From: Nostoc sp. JL34
GTDB taxonomy: Bacteria > Cyanobacteriota > Cyanobacteriia > Cyanobacteriales > Nostocaceae
Direction of reading: 5' to 3'
Assembly: GCF_017114945.1 (NCBI RefSeq)
Contig: NZ_JABXKQ010000043.1
Location: 1-58,994, forward strand
DNA length: 58,994 nucleotides
The notes below the pieces were generated by a model. That model made no database searches and had not been told where the DNA came from. It saw only the letters and a program-made list of their open reading frames with translations. Shown in pieces: positions 17,354 to 27,514 of this stretch. The translations under genes and the position numbers were made by a program. Each line of letters starts with the position of its first letter. The first letter of the stretch is position 1.

Positions 17354-18838
17354 TAAGGGCAAAATTACTGTAAATGTAGTACCGACTCCAACTTGACTTT
17401 TGACACTGATTTGACCTCTATGTACATCAACGCACCTTTTAACGATTACTAACCCCAATCCAGTCCCTTGAATTGATTTAACATTTGAGGCTCGGTAGAA
17501 TGATTCAAAAATTCGAGCTTGGTCTGGTTCGGGAATGCCCATACCTTGATCTTGAATATAAAAAACTGCTACTTTCTCAATCGGATCGCATATTAAATCA
17601 AATTGAATATTGCCACCTATGGGAGAATATTTAACCGCGTTTGAGAGCAGATTTACAAACATGTAATGTATGAGGACTTCATCCATGACAGCATTAGTAT
17701 GAGGACTATGACAAGTAAAAATAATTTCACATCTGCTACTTTTAACAATCGAAAAATCTTTGATCAACTCTCGACAAAATTGCTCTAAGTTAAGTGGAAT
17801 CGGGTTGAATATGAGTTTTTCGGCTTCTGCTCGACCCATAAACAGCACATCTTCCATCAGCTTTTCCATAGATTGTACAGCACCTTGAATTCGCTTTAAA
17901 TAGATGCCTTTTTTTGCATCTGTCAAATTTGCTCCTTGCATTTCTATGAGTTCTACTGCCGTTTGAATAACAGTCAAGGGATTACGAAACTCATGAGATA
18001 CGGTAGAGATAAATAGGGACTTGAGACGGTTAAGTTCTTGCTCCTTCTCCAATGCTTGCTCTAGCAATTTTGTTTGGCGTCGTTCGCTAATATCCCAGAA
18101 AACAACTACTACACCATTTATATGGTCAGATCCTCGCTTTAGTGGTGAAGCACTATCACCAATTGGAACTCTTTTGCCGTTTTTTGTAATCAGAGATGTG
18201 AATTCCCCTAAATAAACAACCTGTTGCTCCCGCAACACTTTTGTCACAGGGTTTTCTAATGTAGTCTCTGTAACTTCATCAACAATATGAAAAATTTTCG
18301 CTGCCTCATTTCCTAAAGCATCTTTTTGTTGCCAGCCAGTCAGCGCCTCAGCTGCGGGATTCATAAATGTCACTTTTCCCTGCTCATTTGTAGCAATTAC
18401 AGCATCACTCATCGAGTTTAAAAGGGTTGCTAACTGATCTCGATTTTCCCGCAGTTCCCGTTCTAATTGGTGCTTTAAAAGACCGATTTCAATCGCTATT
18501 TTTAAATCTTTTGTAGTAAATGGTTTAACGATATATCCGAAGGGTTGAGTAATTTTGGCTCTTTCTAAAGTATGATCGTCACCATAAGCTGTTAAATAAA
18601 TTACAGGCACATCTAACTGCTCACGAATATGGCTGGCGGTAGCAATACCGTCCATATCACCTTTGAGAATAATATCCATTAATACTAGTTCTGGTTGAGT
18701 TTCCGATGCCTTGGCAATGGCAACTTTTCCAGATGAAGCGGTACCCGTAACAATGTATCCTAGCTGACTGAGTTGGCTGGCAATAGTCCTAGCCACAATC
18801 ACTTCATCTTCAACAACTAAAATCCTAGCTTGACCCAT
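17321..18838 (-). CDS. Response-regulator/PAS histidine kinase
   Basis: 505 residues: an N-terminal receiver domain (1-125; acidic VVEDE, phosphoacceptor in VLMDIILKGDMDG, Lys in IVKPF), a PAS domain (about 140-260; DISERR at its end), HisKA with His in STVSHEFRNPLT, and HATPase (QDQGMGIP, GTGLGLVIV). A receiver placed before the kinase suggests the kinase is gated by phosphate from an upstream histidine kinase. The obvious donor is the 933-residue kinase whose gene ends seven bases upstream, in the same operon. Confidence 0.92.
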   Translation of the reverse strand: MGQARILVVEDEVIVARTIASQLSQLGYIVTGTASSGKVAIAKASETQPELVLMDIILKGDMDGIATASHIREQLDVPVIYLTAYGDDHTLERAKITQPFGYIVKPFTTKDLKIAIEIGLLKHQLERELRENRDQLATLLNSMSDAVIATNEQGKVTFMNPAAEALTGWQQKDALGNEAAKIFHIVDEVTETTLENPVTKVLREQQVVYLGEFTSLITKNGKRVPIGDSASPLKRGSDHINGVVVVFWDISERRQTKLLEQALEKEQELNRLKSLFISTVSHEFRNPLTVIQTAVELIEMQGANLTDAKKGIYLKRIQGAVQSMEKLMEDVLFMGRAEAEKLIFNPIPLNLEQFCRELIKDFSIVKSSRCEIIFTCHSPHTNAVMDEVLIHYMFVNLLSNAVKYSPIGGNIQFDLICDPIEKVAVFYIQDQGMGIPEPDQARIFESFYRASNVKSIQGTGLGLVIVKRCVDVHRGQISVKSQVGVGTTFTVILPLNSELSLTEAL

Positions 18839-18845
18839 TTGATAT

Positions 18846-21647
18846 TTACTGATGCAAAGTTAACTGCGTGAATTGGATTTTGAATCCTGTTCCATGATTT
18901 CGCTCTAGAGTAATGTTGCCTTCGAGTTGTTCTGTAACCAAGTCATATACTAAGGACAGACCCAAAGAATCAGTATTTCTCCAATCTAAATTCTCTGGTA
19001 AACCAATCCCATTGTCTCGGATAGTCATCTCGATACTATTACCGATATTGCGTAGAGCAATACTGATTGTACCTACTTGTTGGTTGGGAAAAGCGTGCTT
19101 GAGGGCATTGGAGATTAATTCGTTAATAACCAATCCACAAGCAATAGCTTGGTCAACATTCAAACTGACTGAATCTATATCAGTTTCTAGAGCAATTTTA
19201 CCAGGACATATTTGATAAGAAATGAGCAGACTTGCTGCTAAATTACTAATATAGTCAGCAACATCAATTTGCCCAATATTAGCGGAAGTATATAAATTTT
19301 TGTGAATTAGAGATATTGACTCAATTCGGTTTTGACTTTCTCGAAGAACTTTGATGACTTCCGGATCTTTGAGTGTTTGAGACTGAAGTTGTAATAGACT
19401 AGAGACAATTTGCAAATTATTTTTAACTCGATGATGAACTTCTTTTAAGAGAACTTCTTTTTCAGCTAAGGCATTTTTTAACTTGACTTGAGCTTTTTGT
19501 CTTTGAACAAGTTCAGTTTGAGCTTGCTCAAGGATACTGGATTGTTGAATTGCGATCGCTAATTGGACTGTAACTTGATCGAGCAAATCTAATTGATTTT
19601 CTTCCCACTTGCGGGAACCAGAGCATTGGTGAGCAACCAGTAAACCCCAAAGATGAGAGCCAGGGTTTTGAGAGCTTACTTCTAGTAAAATGGGCACAAC
19701 TAAATTTGCTTTGACTTCAAACCGTTCTAACAGGTGAATATGGCAATCAGTTAGTCCAGCTTCATAAATATTAGCGATCGCTCGTTTGTGTCCCTGATAA
19801 TACCCTACTCCTGCGCCTGTTTGAAAACAAGTATCATGAATCTCTACGCCCAAGGAAACTGTCCATCCAGGTTCCACGGATTCCGCCATAATTGTGCCGA
19901 TCATCTCAGAGTCAAACTGATAAACTACCACTCGATCGACCCCAAGTAAATCTCGCACTTCTTGAACTGTTGCATTCAGAATATCTTGGAGATTCAAAGA
20001 TTGACGAATCCGTTGAGCAACAGTTCGCATCAATTGCTCCCGTTCGGCTTGGGCTTTTAGAGCTAGTTCTGTTCGCTTCCGTTCTGTGATGTCTTGCCCA
20101 ATACCGATAATTTGACCATTGGAAAGTTTAACATTAGTCCAAGACGTATCCAGTAAATAACCATCGCGTACCTGAGTTCTAAAGTCACCCCAATTGCGTT
20201 GTGCAGACTGAATAAAATTAATTACATACTGTCGATATTCAGGATTAGGATATAACCCTTCCAAGACATCACGAGTTTGAAAATCTTGAAATTTCCAACC
20301 TAGAACACTTTCCCATTCTTGGTTCACCCACTGGAGTTTGCCATTGGCATTAATCAGGGTAATCATCAACGGTATACTCTCAAAAATTATTCGTAAAAAC
20401 TCATTTTGCTCTTGGAGTTTTGTCTCGGCATTTTTTCGGTCATTAATATCATAAAATACTGTAAGTATTGCTAATTCATTATTAAAATTTAAATATTGTA
20501 GGGAAGCGATCGCCCAAAAATAAGTTCCATCTGCTCTTTTTAATTGAATTTCATAATTATGAATAATCCTATGTTGATTAAGAACTTCTAGAAGCACTTT
20601 GAAATCTTCAAAATCATGATACAAATCTAATATTTTTTTATGATTAACTAAATGCTCTGGAGAAAATCGAAATGTTTGAAGCAATTCTGGATTAGCATAT
20701 AAGATCAACCCATCAGATACGCGCGAAATAATTAATGGAACAGGAATAGCTTCAGAAATGGCTCGAAACCTGGCTTCACTTTCCTGAAGAGTTTTTTCTA
20801 TTTTTTTGTATTCTGTGATATCTCGTATATTAACCAAATGAGCGTTATAACGGCCATAGTCTATTGGATGTGTGAAAATTTCAACATCAATAATCTGTCC
20901 ATTTTTTCGCCGATGTCGCCATTGTCCAGCAAAGTATAAGTTAGGGTACTTTTGTCCTAAATATTCCATGAAGATAGGCACATTTTCGACAGGGCGAATG
21001 TCAGTTATTCGCATTTGTAAGAACTCTTCTCGTGAGTAGCCATAGTGAACAACAGCAGCTTCATTTACATCTAAAAATTGCAGATTATTCTGGTTATATA
21101 CCCACATTGGGTTAGGGTTTTTGGAGAAAAGGAGATTAAAACTCCTTTGGCTATCATCAATATTTTTTTGCAGTTCTAACTCTAAATATCTGATTATTTG
21201 TCGAGCCAATTGTTGTAAGGCTACTTGTTCTTTAACACTTAAGTTTCGCGGTGCAAAATCAATTACGCAAAGACTACCTAATGCAAAGCCGCTTGAGGTA
21301 ATCAGCGGAACTCCCCCATAGAAGCGGAAATAAGGATTTGATGTGACAAGGGGATTTGTTGCAAACCGTTCATCTTGCAAAGTGTCAGGAATAATTAATA
21401 TTTGATTTTGCAAAATAGTATAACTACCAAAAGAAATGCTTCGAGAGACTTCCGATATAGTTACTCCAGTTTTTGACTTGAACCATTCTCGTTCTGCATC
21501 AACTAGGCTAATGAGAGCGATTGGTGTTTCACAAAGGTTAGCAGCTAGTTGAACTAGTTCATCGAAAACTTCTTCTGGTGGCGTATCTAAAATTTGATAT
21601 TGATTAAGTACTTCTAGACGTTGGCTTTCATTCTCAGGAAATAGCAT
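18846..21647 (-). CDS. GAF-PAS-GAF histidine kinase (HisKA_2 type), candidate photoreceptor
   Basis: 933 residues, no membrane helix. Order: GAF (about 1-155), three PAS domains (about 165-285, 290-405, 410-525), a second GAF (about 545-705), then a HisKA_2 kinase with EVHHRVKNNLQ (His739 likely phosphorylated) and HATPase. The second GAF carries both cysteine motifs of cyanobacteriochromes: Asp-Thr-Cys-Phe (DXCF, Cys607) and Cys-His (Cys635) in IYEAGLTDCHIHLLE. It may therefore bind a bilin; this is inference from motif. The REC-PAS kinase gene follows after seven bases, making a two-kinase operon. Confidence 0.9.
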   Translation of the reverse strand: MLFPENESQRLEVLNQYQILDTPPEEVFDELVQLAANLCETPIALISLVDAEREWFKSKTGVTISEVSRSISFGSYTILQNQILIIPDTLQDERFATNPLVTSNPYFRFYGGVPLITSSGFALGSLCVIDFAPRNLSVKEQVALQQLARQIIRYLELELQKNIDDSQRSFNLLFSKNPNPMWVYNQNNLQFLDVNEAAVVHYGYSREEFLQMRITDIRPVENVPIFMEYLGQKYPNLYFAGQWRHRRKNGQIIDVEIFTHPIDYGRYNAHLVNIRDITEYKKIEKTLQESEARFRAISEAIPVPLIISRVSDGLILYANPELLQTFRFSPEHLVNHKKILDLYHDFEDFKVLLEVLNQHRIIHNYEIQLKRADGTYFWAIASLQYLNFNNELAILTVFYDINDRKNAETKLQEQNEFLRIIFESIPLMITLINANGKLQWVNQEWESVLGWKFQDFQTRDVLEGLYPNPEYRQYVINFIQSAQRNWGDFRTQVRDGYLLDTSWTNVKLSNGQIIGIGQDITERKRTELALKAQAEREQLMRTVAQRIRQSLNLQDILNATVQEVRDLLGVDRVVVYQFDSEMIGTIMAESVEPGWTVSLGVEIHDTCFQTGAGVGYYQGHKRAIANIYEAGLTDCHIHLLERFEVKANLVVPILLEVSSQNPGSHLWGLLVAHQCSGSRKWEENQLDLLDQVTVQLAIAIQQSSILEQAQTELVQRQKAQVKLKNALAEKEVLLKEVHHRVKNNLQIVSSLLQLQSQTLKDPEVIKVLRESQNRIESISLIHKNLYTSANIGQIDVADYISNLAASLLISYQICPGKIALETDIDSVSLNVDQAIACGLVINELISNALKHAFPNQQVGTISIALRNIGNSIEMTIRDNGIGLPENLDWRNTDSLGLSLVYDLVTEQLEGNITLERNHGTGFKIQFTQLTLHQ

Positions 21648-22617
21648 TAGTAGTTATGTGACAAAAGTTTTTTAAGTATCAGATTTAATTTGCTTAAATA
21701 TGAAAAAAAATGATTTTTTTTGAATGAAGCAGAAGGCAATTAACTCTTGTACTCTGGGAGAAGCTGACGCCAAAAGTGGAGGTCTTAAAGTCTTGCATTC
21801 TCTAGTTGCTTTCCTGAGACTGAGGGCAGTTTTTCTCCTACCTTCTTCGATAAAATTTGCGAAATAAAAATTTTATTTTTATTAACGTTTATGATGCAAT
21901 ATTAAATTAGTTAAATCCTATATATCCTGAAATTAATCAATGTTATTACTCTAAAAAATTGTTCAAATATTTATTTTGATTTGGTCATAATTTCCTTCAT
22001 TTGAATAACTAATATTATGTCTGTCTAATTGCCAACCAAAAAAACTCTCTGTGTCTTTGCATCCCCGCATCAGCCCTAATGAGAAGTTTTAATCGGACTT
22101 GATATAATTGGCGTTGCTTAAGGGTAGGTTTCAAAAAAATAATATTCACTAACAGTATTTTTATCAAACTATGGGCAGTTTTTACAACCTCGTCGATAGA
22201 TAAGTTGAGTAAAGGATTTCACTTACTAAACAATCAAGAAGATGGGGACACACAGAGATTAATAACTCCTAACTCCTAAACTAAGTTTACAGGGATAGCT
22301 TGCTTTTGCTACAGCAAAGTTTCAAAAGGTATTACCTCAGATGAAAGCAAATTGAACCCCAAAAGAAGGTTGACAATTTTTTGGGACGGTAAAAATTGAT
22401 GGTAAAACTGAAGTAATAACTGTAGTCACGTGCCTTTATCAGGTAAAAATATTTACAGATTATATTTACCAACAGAAGTTTAAGTTAAGAAAGGAACCGC
22501 ATACTACGGAAAGCAAGCTACGCGCCGTGGACGCACCAGAAGAGTTCATTCGCGTAGCCTCTCGTAGAGAAGAATCTTTATGGACTTTGTGTTATTTGCG
22601 GTAGCCTGCGCTATGTT
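21648..22617. other. 970-bp spacer, no gene seen
   Basis: AT-rich spacer upstream of the two-kinase operon and downstream of the SagB-like gene, so it should hold the operon promoter near 21650-21800. Bases about 22505-22575 carry a fragment of a dispersed repeat (GTGGACGCACCAG, then CGCGTAGCCTCTCGTAGAGA) also seen in pieces at 38360, 47080, 47890 and 51190. I found no convincing coding frame. Confidence 0.5.
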
Positions 22618-24150
22618 TTATCTTGGGCGTCCCAATGTAGTTATATATAAAACAGCTTCATCAGCAGGAATACCCAAAACATCATTTACTTGATCATCAA
22701 AGAATCCACCGATACCACTGACGCCTACATTCAGATGCATTGCAGCTAAATTCAAGCGCTGTCCCAAATGACCAGCATCCATGTGTAAGTAACGGTAAAC
22801 GCGATCGCCATACTGTGCGATCGCAGCTTTCAAATCGGCTGTATGAAATAACACTGCTGCGGCATCCCGTCCTAATTCTTGCCCCAAACAGAGAAAATGT
22901 AACTCTCGCCGAAAGTTTTTAAACCGAATTTGGCGTAATTCTTGGGCTTTAGGTGCGTAATAATAACAACCTGCCTCCAATCCTTTGACTCCGCAAACAG
23001 CAATGAATGTTTCTATTAAATTCAGATCAAAGTAGTCAGGAGAAATATCTAAACTTTGGTCGATATAATTTTGCGGTTGGTAAGTGAAATCGAGTAAATC
23101 TTTCAATTCATCGAAAGTTAAATCATCACCATTGTAGGCGCGGGTAGAGCGTCGCTTGTACATAGTGATTTCTAACTCTGACAGTTTTTGTCCCCATTGT
23201 ATGGGCGCAGTAGTGGTGGGAATTTTTAAACAGAAAGGAAAGTTGTATTTATCCTCCAAAGATTTTTCTTGTTTGATAGTTGGTAGATTGAGATTGCCAG
23301 TTATACCTGATTGGATTTGGGTGTGTCGATGGAAATATGTCAGCAGTTCGCCATCAGGAATTTGGGGATAACTGGTTTCGGTAGCGGAAGGTAAAGCAGT
23401 ACATCCCAATGGCAAATTTTGATTGACATCTAACAAGTCTGCCAGAGGTAAGATAGCGATCGCACCTTCTTGTTGCGGATCGATATAAAGCAAATCGTTA
23501 ACAGATTCATCCACAAAGCCGCCGATTAAATGGGGGCGATAGTCAGTAATCGCAGCAGCTAACTCGATATTGCCCAACAAGTGTCCCGTATCTAGAAAAA
23601 TCCGACGATAAGCCCGATCTTCATAGCGCCACGCAGAACGATAGAAAACCGCAGTAACAATAATTGCTAACTGGGTATTTTCTAAAGAAGGATGCCAGAA
23701 ACAAGCTGCTTGGAGAGTTTGCCAAACATCACTTTCCCAATAATGCATGAGAGAATGAGTCCGACACTGGTAGTTATACAGACCAGGTGGCAATAACGAC
23801 GTACCACGGGAAACCACATACACTTCGGCAGGGTATAATCCGCCTGCACTGGGAGCAGCACGTAAATACACCGCACTACCCATAGAAGGCATTTTCGCCG
23901 TCAATCCATAGCTGCGAAACAACAGTCGCGAGAGTCTTTGCCACCATAGAGCATCTGGATTATTAGCATAAGCCTCTGCTTTTTCTTGGATATAGGGTTT
24001 GAGATCAAAAGTAGAGCCAATTTTATATTCTTTAAACGGCACTGGCTGTTTAGCCCAGTCTAACCGCTGATTTTTGGAGGCGAGAGTCTCAGGGTTGTAT
24101 TTAGTCCGTTCGTGATAATGCTGGGCAATTGATTGGTGTAATTCTGGCAT
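22618..24150 (-). CDS. SagB/ThcOx-type nitroreductase-family dehydrogenase (double domain)
   Basis: 510 residues from the ATG at 24150 (MPELHQSIAQHYHERTKY), preceded by AAGGA about 12 bases away. An extension to a TTG at 24231 is weaker. Two FMN-dependent nitroreductase-like halves are visible: residues about 70-260 (RAAPSAGGLYPAEVYVV, DTGHLLGNI) and 320-505 (RRSTRAYNGDDLTFDEL, MDAGHLGQRL). SagB-type enzymes oxidise azolines to azoles during peptide natural-product maturation, but many cyanobacterial relatives stand alone. No cyclodehydratase or precursor peptide gene is nearby, so the substrate is unknown. The alpha/beta hydrolase gene is divergent. Confidence 0.82.
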   Translation of the reverse strand: MPELHQSIAQHYHERTKYNPETLASKNQRLDWAKQPVPFKEYKIGSTFDLKPYIQEKAEAYANNPDALWWQRLSRLLFRSYGLTAKMPSMGSAVYLRAAPSAGGLYPAEVYVVSRGTSLLPPGLYNYQCRTHSLMHYWESDVWQTLQAACFWHPSLENTQLAIIVTAVFYRSAWRYEDRAYRRIFLDTGHLLGNIELAAAITDYRPHLIGGFVDESVNDLLYIDPQQEGAIAILPLADLLDVNQNLPLGCTALPSATETSYPQIPDGELLTYFHRHTQIQSGITGNLNLPTIKQEKSLEDKYNFPFCLKIPTTTAPIQWGQKLSELEITMYKRRSTRAYNGDDLTFDELKDLLDFTYQPQNYIDQSLDISPDYFDLNLIETFIAVCGVKGLEAGCYYYAPKAQELRQIRFKNFRRELHFLCLGQELGRDAAAVLFHTADLKAAIAQYGDRVYRYLHMDAGHLGQRLNLAAMHLNVGVSGIGGFFDDQVNDVLGIPADEAVLYITTLGRPR

Positions 24151-24270
24151 AGTACTTTCAATATCCTTGGCGCATCCTTTTTTTTGATCTTGGCATTCAT
24201 TAGCCTCATTATTTCGTGTCAATTGGTACAATCCTCAGAGTCACAAAGTGGTATTTGGTAACAATTGAAT

Positions 24271-24298
24271 TGGGCATTGGGCATTGGGCATTGGGCAT
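24271..24298. repeat. 7-bp tandem repeat (TGGGCAT)4
   Basis: Four perfect copies of TGGGCAT in the spacer between the divergent SagB-like and hydrolase genes. One of several heptamer arrays in this window. Confidence 0.9.
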
Positions 24299-24411
24299 TG
24301 TTCAAGAATCATTAGATTGTTCTTCCCCTGCCTCCCCTGCTTCCCCACTCCCTCATCTCCTTTCGCAGTACTATATAAACGCAAAACTATCTAACTAAGG
24401 GTGGATGTGCA

Positions 24412-25251
24412 ATGATGCCTGTACGTCAAACTTTATCAAAGCCTGATATTCAACTTTCTTATTTAGAGTGGAACCAAGGTCAAGAACCTTTACTGCTGTT
24501 ACATGGCTTAGGCGACCATGCTCTTGTGTGGTCTAGTTTAGGAGATTACTTGGCGGCAGACTACCACATAGTTGCACCAGATATGCGCGGACATGGCCAA
24601 AGTAGTAAGCCAGAGATAGATTATAGCTTTGAGAGTGCGATCGCAGACCTTGAAGCACTCATGGATCATCTGGGATGGACTTTTGCCCATATTGTCAGTC
24701 ACTCGTGGACAGGCAAATTGGCCGCCATCTGGGCAAGGCAAAACCCAAAGCGTTTGCGGAGTATAATTCTTGTCGATCCAATTTTCATCTGGAAAATGCC
24801 CAGTCTTCTCAGAGTAACTTTTCCGATGTTATATCGCTTCTTGCCTTTTCTCAAAAGCATGGGCCCCTTTGCCAGCTACGAAGAAGCCGAACAACAAGCA
24901 CAGCAATTAAAGCAATATCAAGGATGGACTTCCTTACAGCAGCAAGTCTTCCAAGCAGGAATAGAACAAAAATCCGATGGTAGTTGGGGCAGCAAATTTA
25001 CCATAGCCGCCCGCGACGGAATTTTTGAGGCAGTAATGCAGGTGCCCGGTTTTACAATTCCCCTTCACACCCCTGCCCTATTCGTCCAGCCAAAACAAGG
25101 TCTAAACCGCCAAGGTTGGCAAATCCAACCCTACAAAACTTATCTTAAAAACCTACGCATCTGCCAAGTTCCCGGCAATCATTGGCCGTTTTTGACACAA
25201 CCAGAAGCATTCAACCAAACTGTGGCAGCTTTCTTGGCAGAACACAGATAG
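24412..25251 (+). CDS. Alpha/beta hydrolase with altered active site
   Basis: 279 residues (ATG at 24412 or 24415). The fold is clear: LLLLHGLGDHALVW (27-40, oxyanion region), VAPDMRGHGQSSKP (54-67), a nucleophile elbow HIVSHSWTGKLAA (93-105; Ser98), and a C-terminal GNHWPF with His257. The elbow is Ser-His-Ser-Trp-Thr instead of Gly-X-Ser-X-Gly. The strand that normally bears the acid reads ALFVQPKQGLN with no Asp or Glu. It may have shifted its acid residue or lost classical hydrolase activity. Substrate unknown. An array of 7-mer repeats lies just upstream. Confidence 0.82.
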   Translation: MMPVRQTLSKPDIQLSYLEWNQGQEPLLLLHGLGDHALVWSSLGDYLAADYHIVAPDMRGHGQSSKPEIDYSFESAIADLEALMDHLGWTFAHIVSHSWTGKLAAIWARQNPKRLRSIILVDPIFIWKMPSLLRVTFPMLYRFLPFLKSMGPFASYEEAEQQAQQLKQYQGWTSLQQQVFQAGIEQKSDGSWGSKFTIAARDGIFEAVMQVPGFTIPLHTPALFVQPKQGLNRQGWQIQPYKTYLKNLRICQVPGNHWPFLTQPEAFNQTVAAFLAEHR

Positions 25252-25539
25252 AAAATCTCATTATTATTTAGACGGGATTATCATACTGCAACAGAAGAAT
25301 TAATAGGAGCGATGTCTAAGGGGATTATGGCATGGGGCAAACAGTTCCGAGTTCCCAGTTCCGAGTTCTGAGTAAAGAAGTGAGATTTTCTACTCAGTAC
25401 AGGCTAAACGCCCCGCTACCCCTAACAGCACTAATCAGGGGCATTGGGCATTGGTTATTCCCTCATCTCCCCCACTCCTCATTCCCCATTACCCCTTATC
25501 CCCAGAGGGGGCCCCACCTTCCCCACTCCCTAGTTAGTC

Positions 25540-27270
25540 ATGAGCCTTTGTATCAATCCCGTTTGCCCTAAACCAAATCACCCGAATAATCATCAAAACC
25601 GCTTTTGTCAAAGTTGTGGTTCCCATCTGGAATTGCTAGGGCGTTATCGGGTGACGTGCCTGTTGAGTGACAAAACAGGTTTTAGTAAAGTTTATGAGGC
25701 ATACGAACAAGATACTCCCAAAATCCTCAAGATACTCAAAGAGGATCTATCAGGCGACGCCAAAGCAGTAGAACTATTTCAGCAAGAAGTAACCGTATTG
25801 GGACAACTCAAGCATCCCGGCATTCCCAAAGAAGATAGTTACTTCCAGTATCAAACCCGAAATGGTTTAGTGTTGCATTGCATTGCAATGGAAAAAATCG
25901 ATGGCTACAACTTAGAAAAGTGGCTACAGCAGCAAAATAGCCCCATATCCCAAGAACAAGCCATAGACTGGTTAAGACAGTTTATAGAAATTTTGGATGT
26001 AGTGCATAGCAAACAGTACCTACATCGAGATATTAAGCCATCTAACATCATGATTAAATCCCCCCTTGAGAAGGGTTGGGGAAACCTAGTACTGATTGAT
26101 TTTGGCACTGCCAGTGAAATTACTAAAACCTACCAAGACCAACTCAACGACAGCGACAAGATGACAGCACTTATGTCATCTGGTTACAGTGCTCCAGAAC
26201 AAATGAATGGTCAAGCAGTACCGCAATCAGATTTCTTTGCTTTGGGACGCACATTTATATTTTTGCTAACAGGAAATCATCCTTTGGATATGTATGATGT
26301 CCAGCACAATTTATTGTACTGGCAAAATCATGCCATCCATATCTCACCCTTACTGTTGAACTTAATTGATTGGCTAACAGCATTAGATATAGAAAAACGT
26401 CCTGCCAATACGCAGGAAATTTTGCATTCCCTAAAAGAAATTGAAACTCAACTAACAGAAACTAATTCTGTAAATATCAATCCCATAGAAGTTTCTCAAC
26501 TTGAACCTTTACCCCAGCCTATTAAGCCTATTAATAACGACTTACTGTCTCCACATAAACAACCAGAAAAAGTGCCACTACTGGCATTTTTTGCAGCGTT
26601 GCTAGTGGTGTTAGGATTACTTAGTATAGTGGCTTTAACAACACGAAAATCAGAACCTTCTGGAATGTCAAGTTATAGACAATATCCAGAAAAAAAAGGG
26701 AGCATCAATTATTTTACTTATAGAGAAGGTAAGGATAGTCAGGGAAGAATAGCTGAGTTTAATATAGCGGTTTTATCACTAGAATATAAATGGCTTTTAG
26801 GTAGCAACTTTCAAATTAAATATAATGATGAGATTATTAGTATTGACCTTTTAAAATTGAACTTAGAACAAGAAGGTATAGATAAAATAATGGAAGCTCC
26901 TAGTGAGATTATCTCTGTAGGCACAGCTTCTTGTAAAGGTAACACAACAGTTCAAGAAGGTGTGGCTTTAGAACGTTCCAAACAAATACAACTTTTAGTA
27001 AAAAATTTATTTATTAATACACCAAGTGTCAAAGGTTATCGCTTATTAAATTTGGGTCAATTTCAACGAAGTAATTGTCAGGTAAATCAGGATTTAACCA
27101 CATATCAGAGAAGTGTTATAATCATCGGCGTCAAAAAAGAATCGGCAGGTGTGATTATCGATGAGGCGCTACGGAATAGGTTAGAAAAGAAGCCTTTTGC
27201 TGATTTTAAATTAGAAGACTATTCTTTAGGGTCAGCACAAAAATTTAAGACGATACCGAGCAATTTATAA
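25540..27270 (+). CDS. Zinc-ribbon serine/threonine protein kinase with C-terminal extracytoplasmic domain
   Basis: 576 residues. A four-Cys ribbon (Cys4, Cys9, Cys23, Cys26) leads into a Hanks-type kinase (about 33-305). HRDIKPSN (162-169) holds catalytic Asp164, DFG is at 187-189, and SGYSAPEQ is the activation/APE region; the Gly loop is degenerate. One membrane helix follows (about 345-367), then a domain of about 205 residues outside the cytoplasm, rich in beta strands, that I do not recognise. The layout suggests a sensor kinase that reads a periplasmic signal and phosphorylates proteins inside. It is a single gene on this strand. Confidence 0.88.
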   Translation: MSLCINPVCPKPNHPNNHQNRFCQSCGSHLELLGRYRVTCLLSDKTGFSKVYEAYEQDTPKILKILKEDLSGDAKAVELFQQEVTVLGQLKHPGIPKEDSYFQYQTRNGLVLHCIAMEKIDGYNLEKWLQQQNSPISQEQAIDWLRQFIEILDVVHSKQYLHRDIKPSNIMIKSPLEKGWGNLVLIDFGTASEITKTYQDQLNDSDKMTALMSSGYSAPEQMNGQAVPQSDFFALGRTFIFLLTGNHPLDMYDVQHNLLYWQNHAIHISPLLLNLIDWLTALDIEKRPANTQEILHSLKEIETQLTETNSVNINPIEVSQLEPLPQPIKPINNDLLSPHKQPEKVPLLAFFAALLVVLGLLSIVALTTRKSEPSGMSSYRQYPEKKGSINYFTYREGKDSQGRIAEFNIAVLSLEYKWLLGSNFQIKYNDEIISIDLLKLNLEQEGIDKIMEAPSEIISVGTASCKGNTTVQEGVALERSKQIQLLVKNLFINTPSVKGYRLLNLGQFQRSNCQVNQDLTTYQRSVIIIGVKKESAGVIIDEALRNRLEKKPFADFKLEDYSLGSAQKFKTIPSNL

Positions 27271-27514
27271 AATCTCTAGCAAAGTATATCAGTGCAGAGT
27301 CATAGCACATCGTAGATATTACCGCTATAGCCATAAACTACTGATGCCAAAAATCTCTCCATTTTCAGATTTAGAACAATTAAAGGTAATTTACTGAGGC
27401 GTATTCAAGATGAATATTTTAGATGAAGTGGATGAACTAATTCGCAACACTCAAATTTCCTCAATTGAGCTAAACTCTTGGGTATAAACCTCGTAATTAG
27501 GAATTATAAATTGT

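Noticed and set aside
27343..27486. Tiny frames (MPKISPFSDLEQLKVIY and MNILDEVDELIRNTQ) after the Ser/Thr kinase
   Set aside because: Each is under 26 codons and they are in different frames. They may be remnants of a small gene, but evidence is too thin for a feature.
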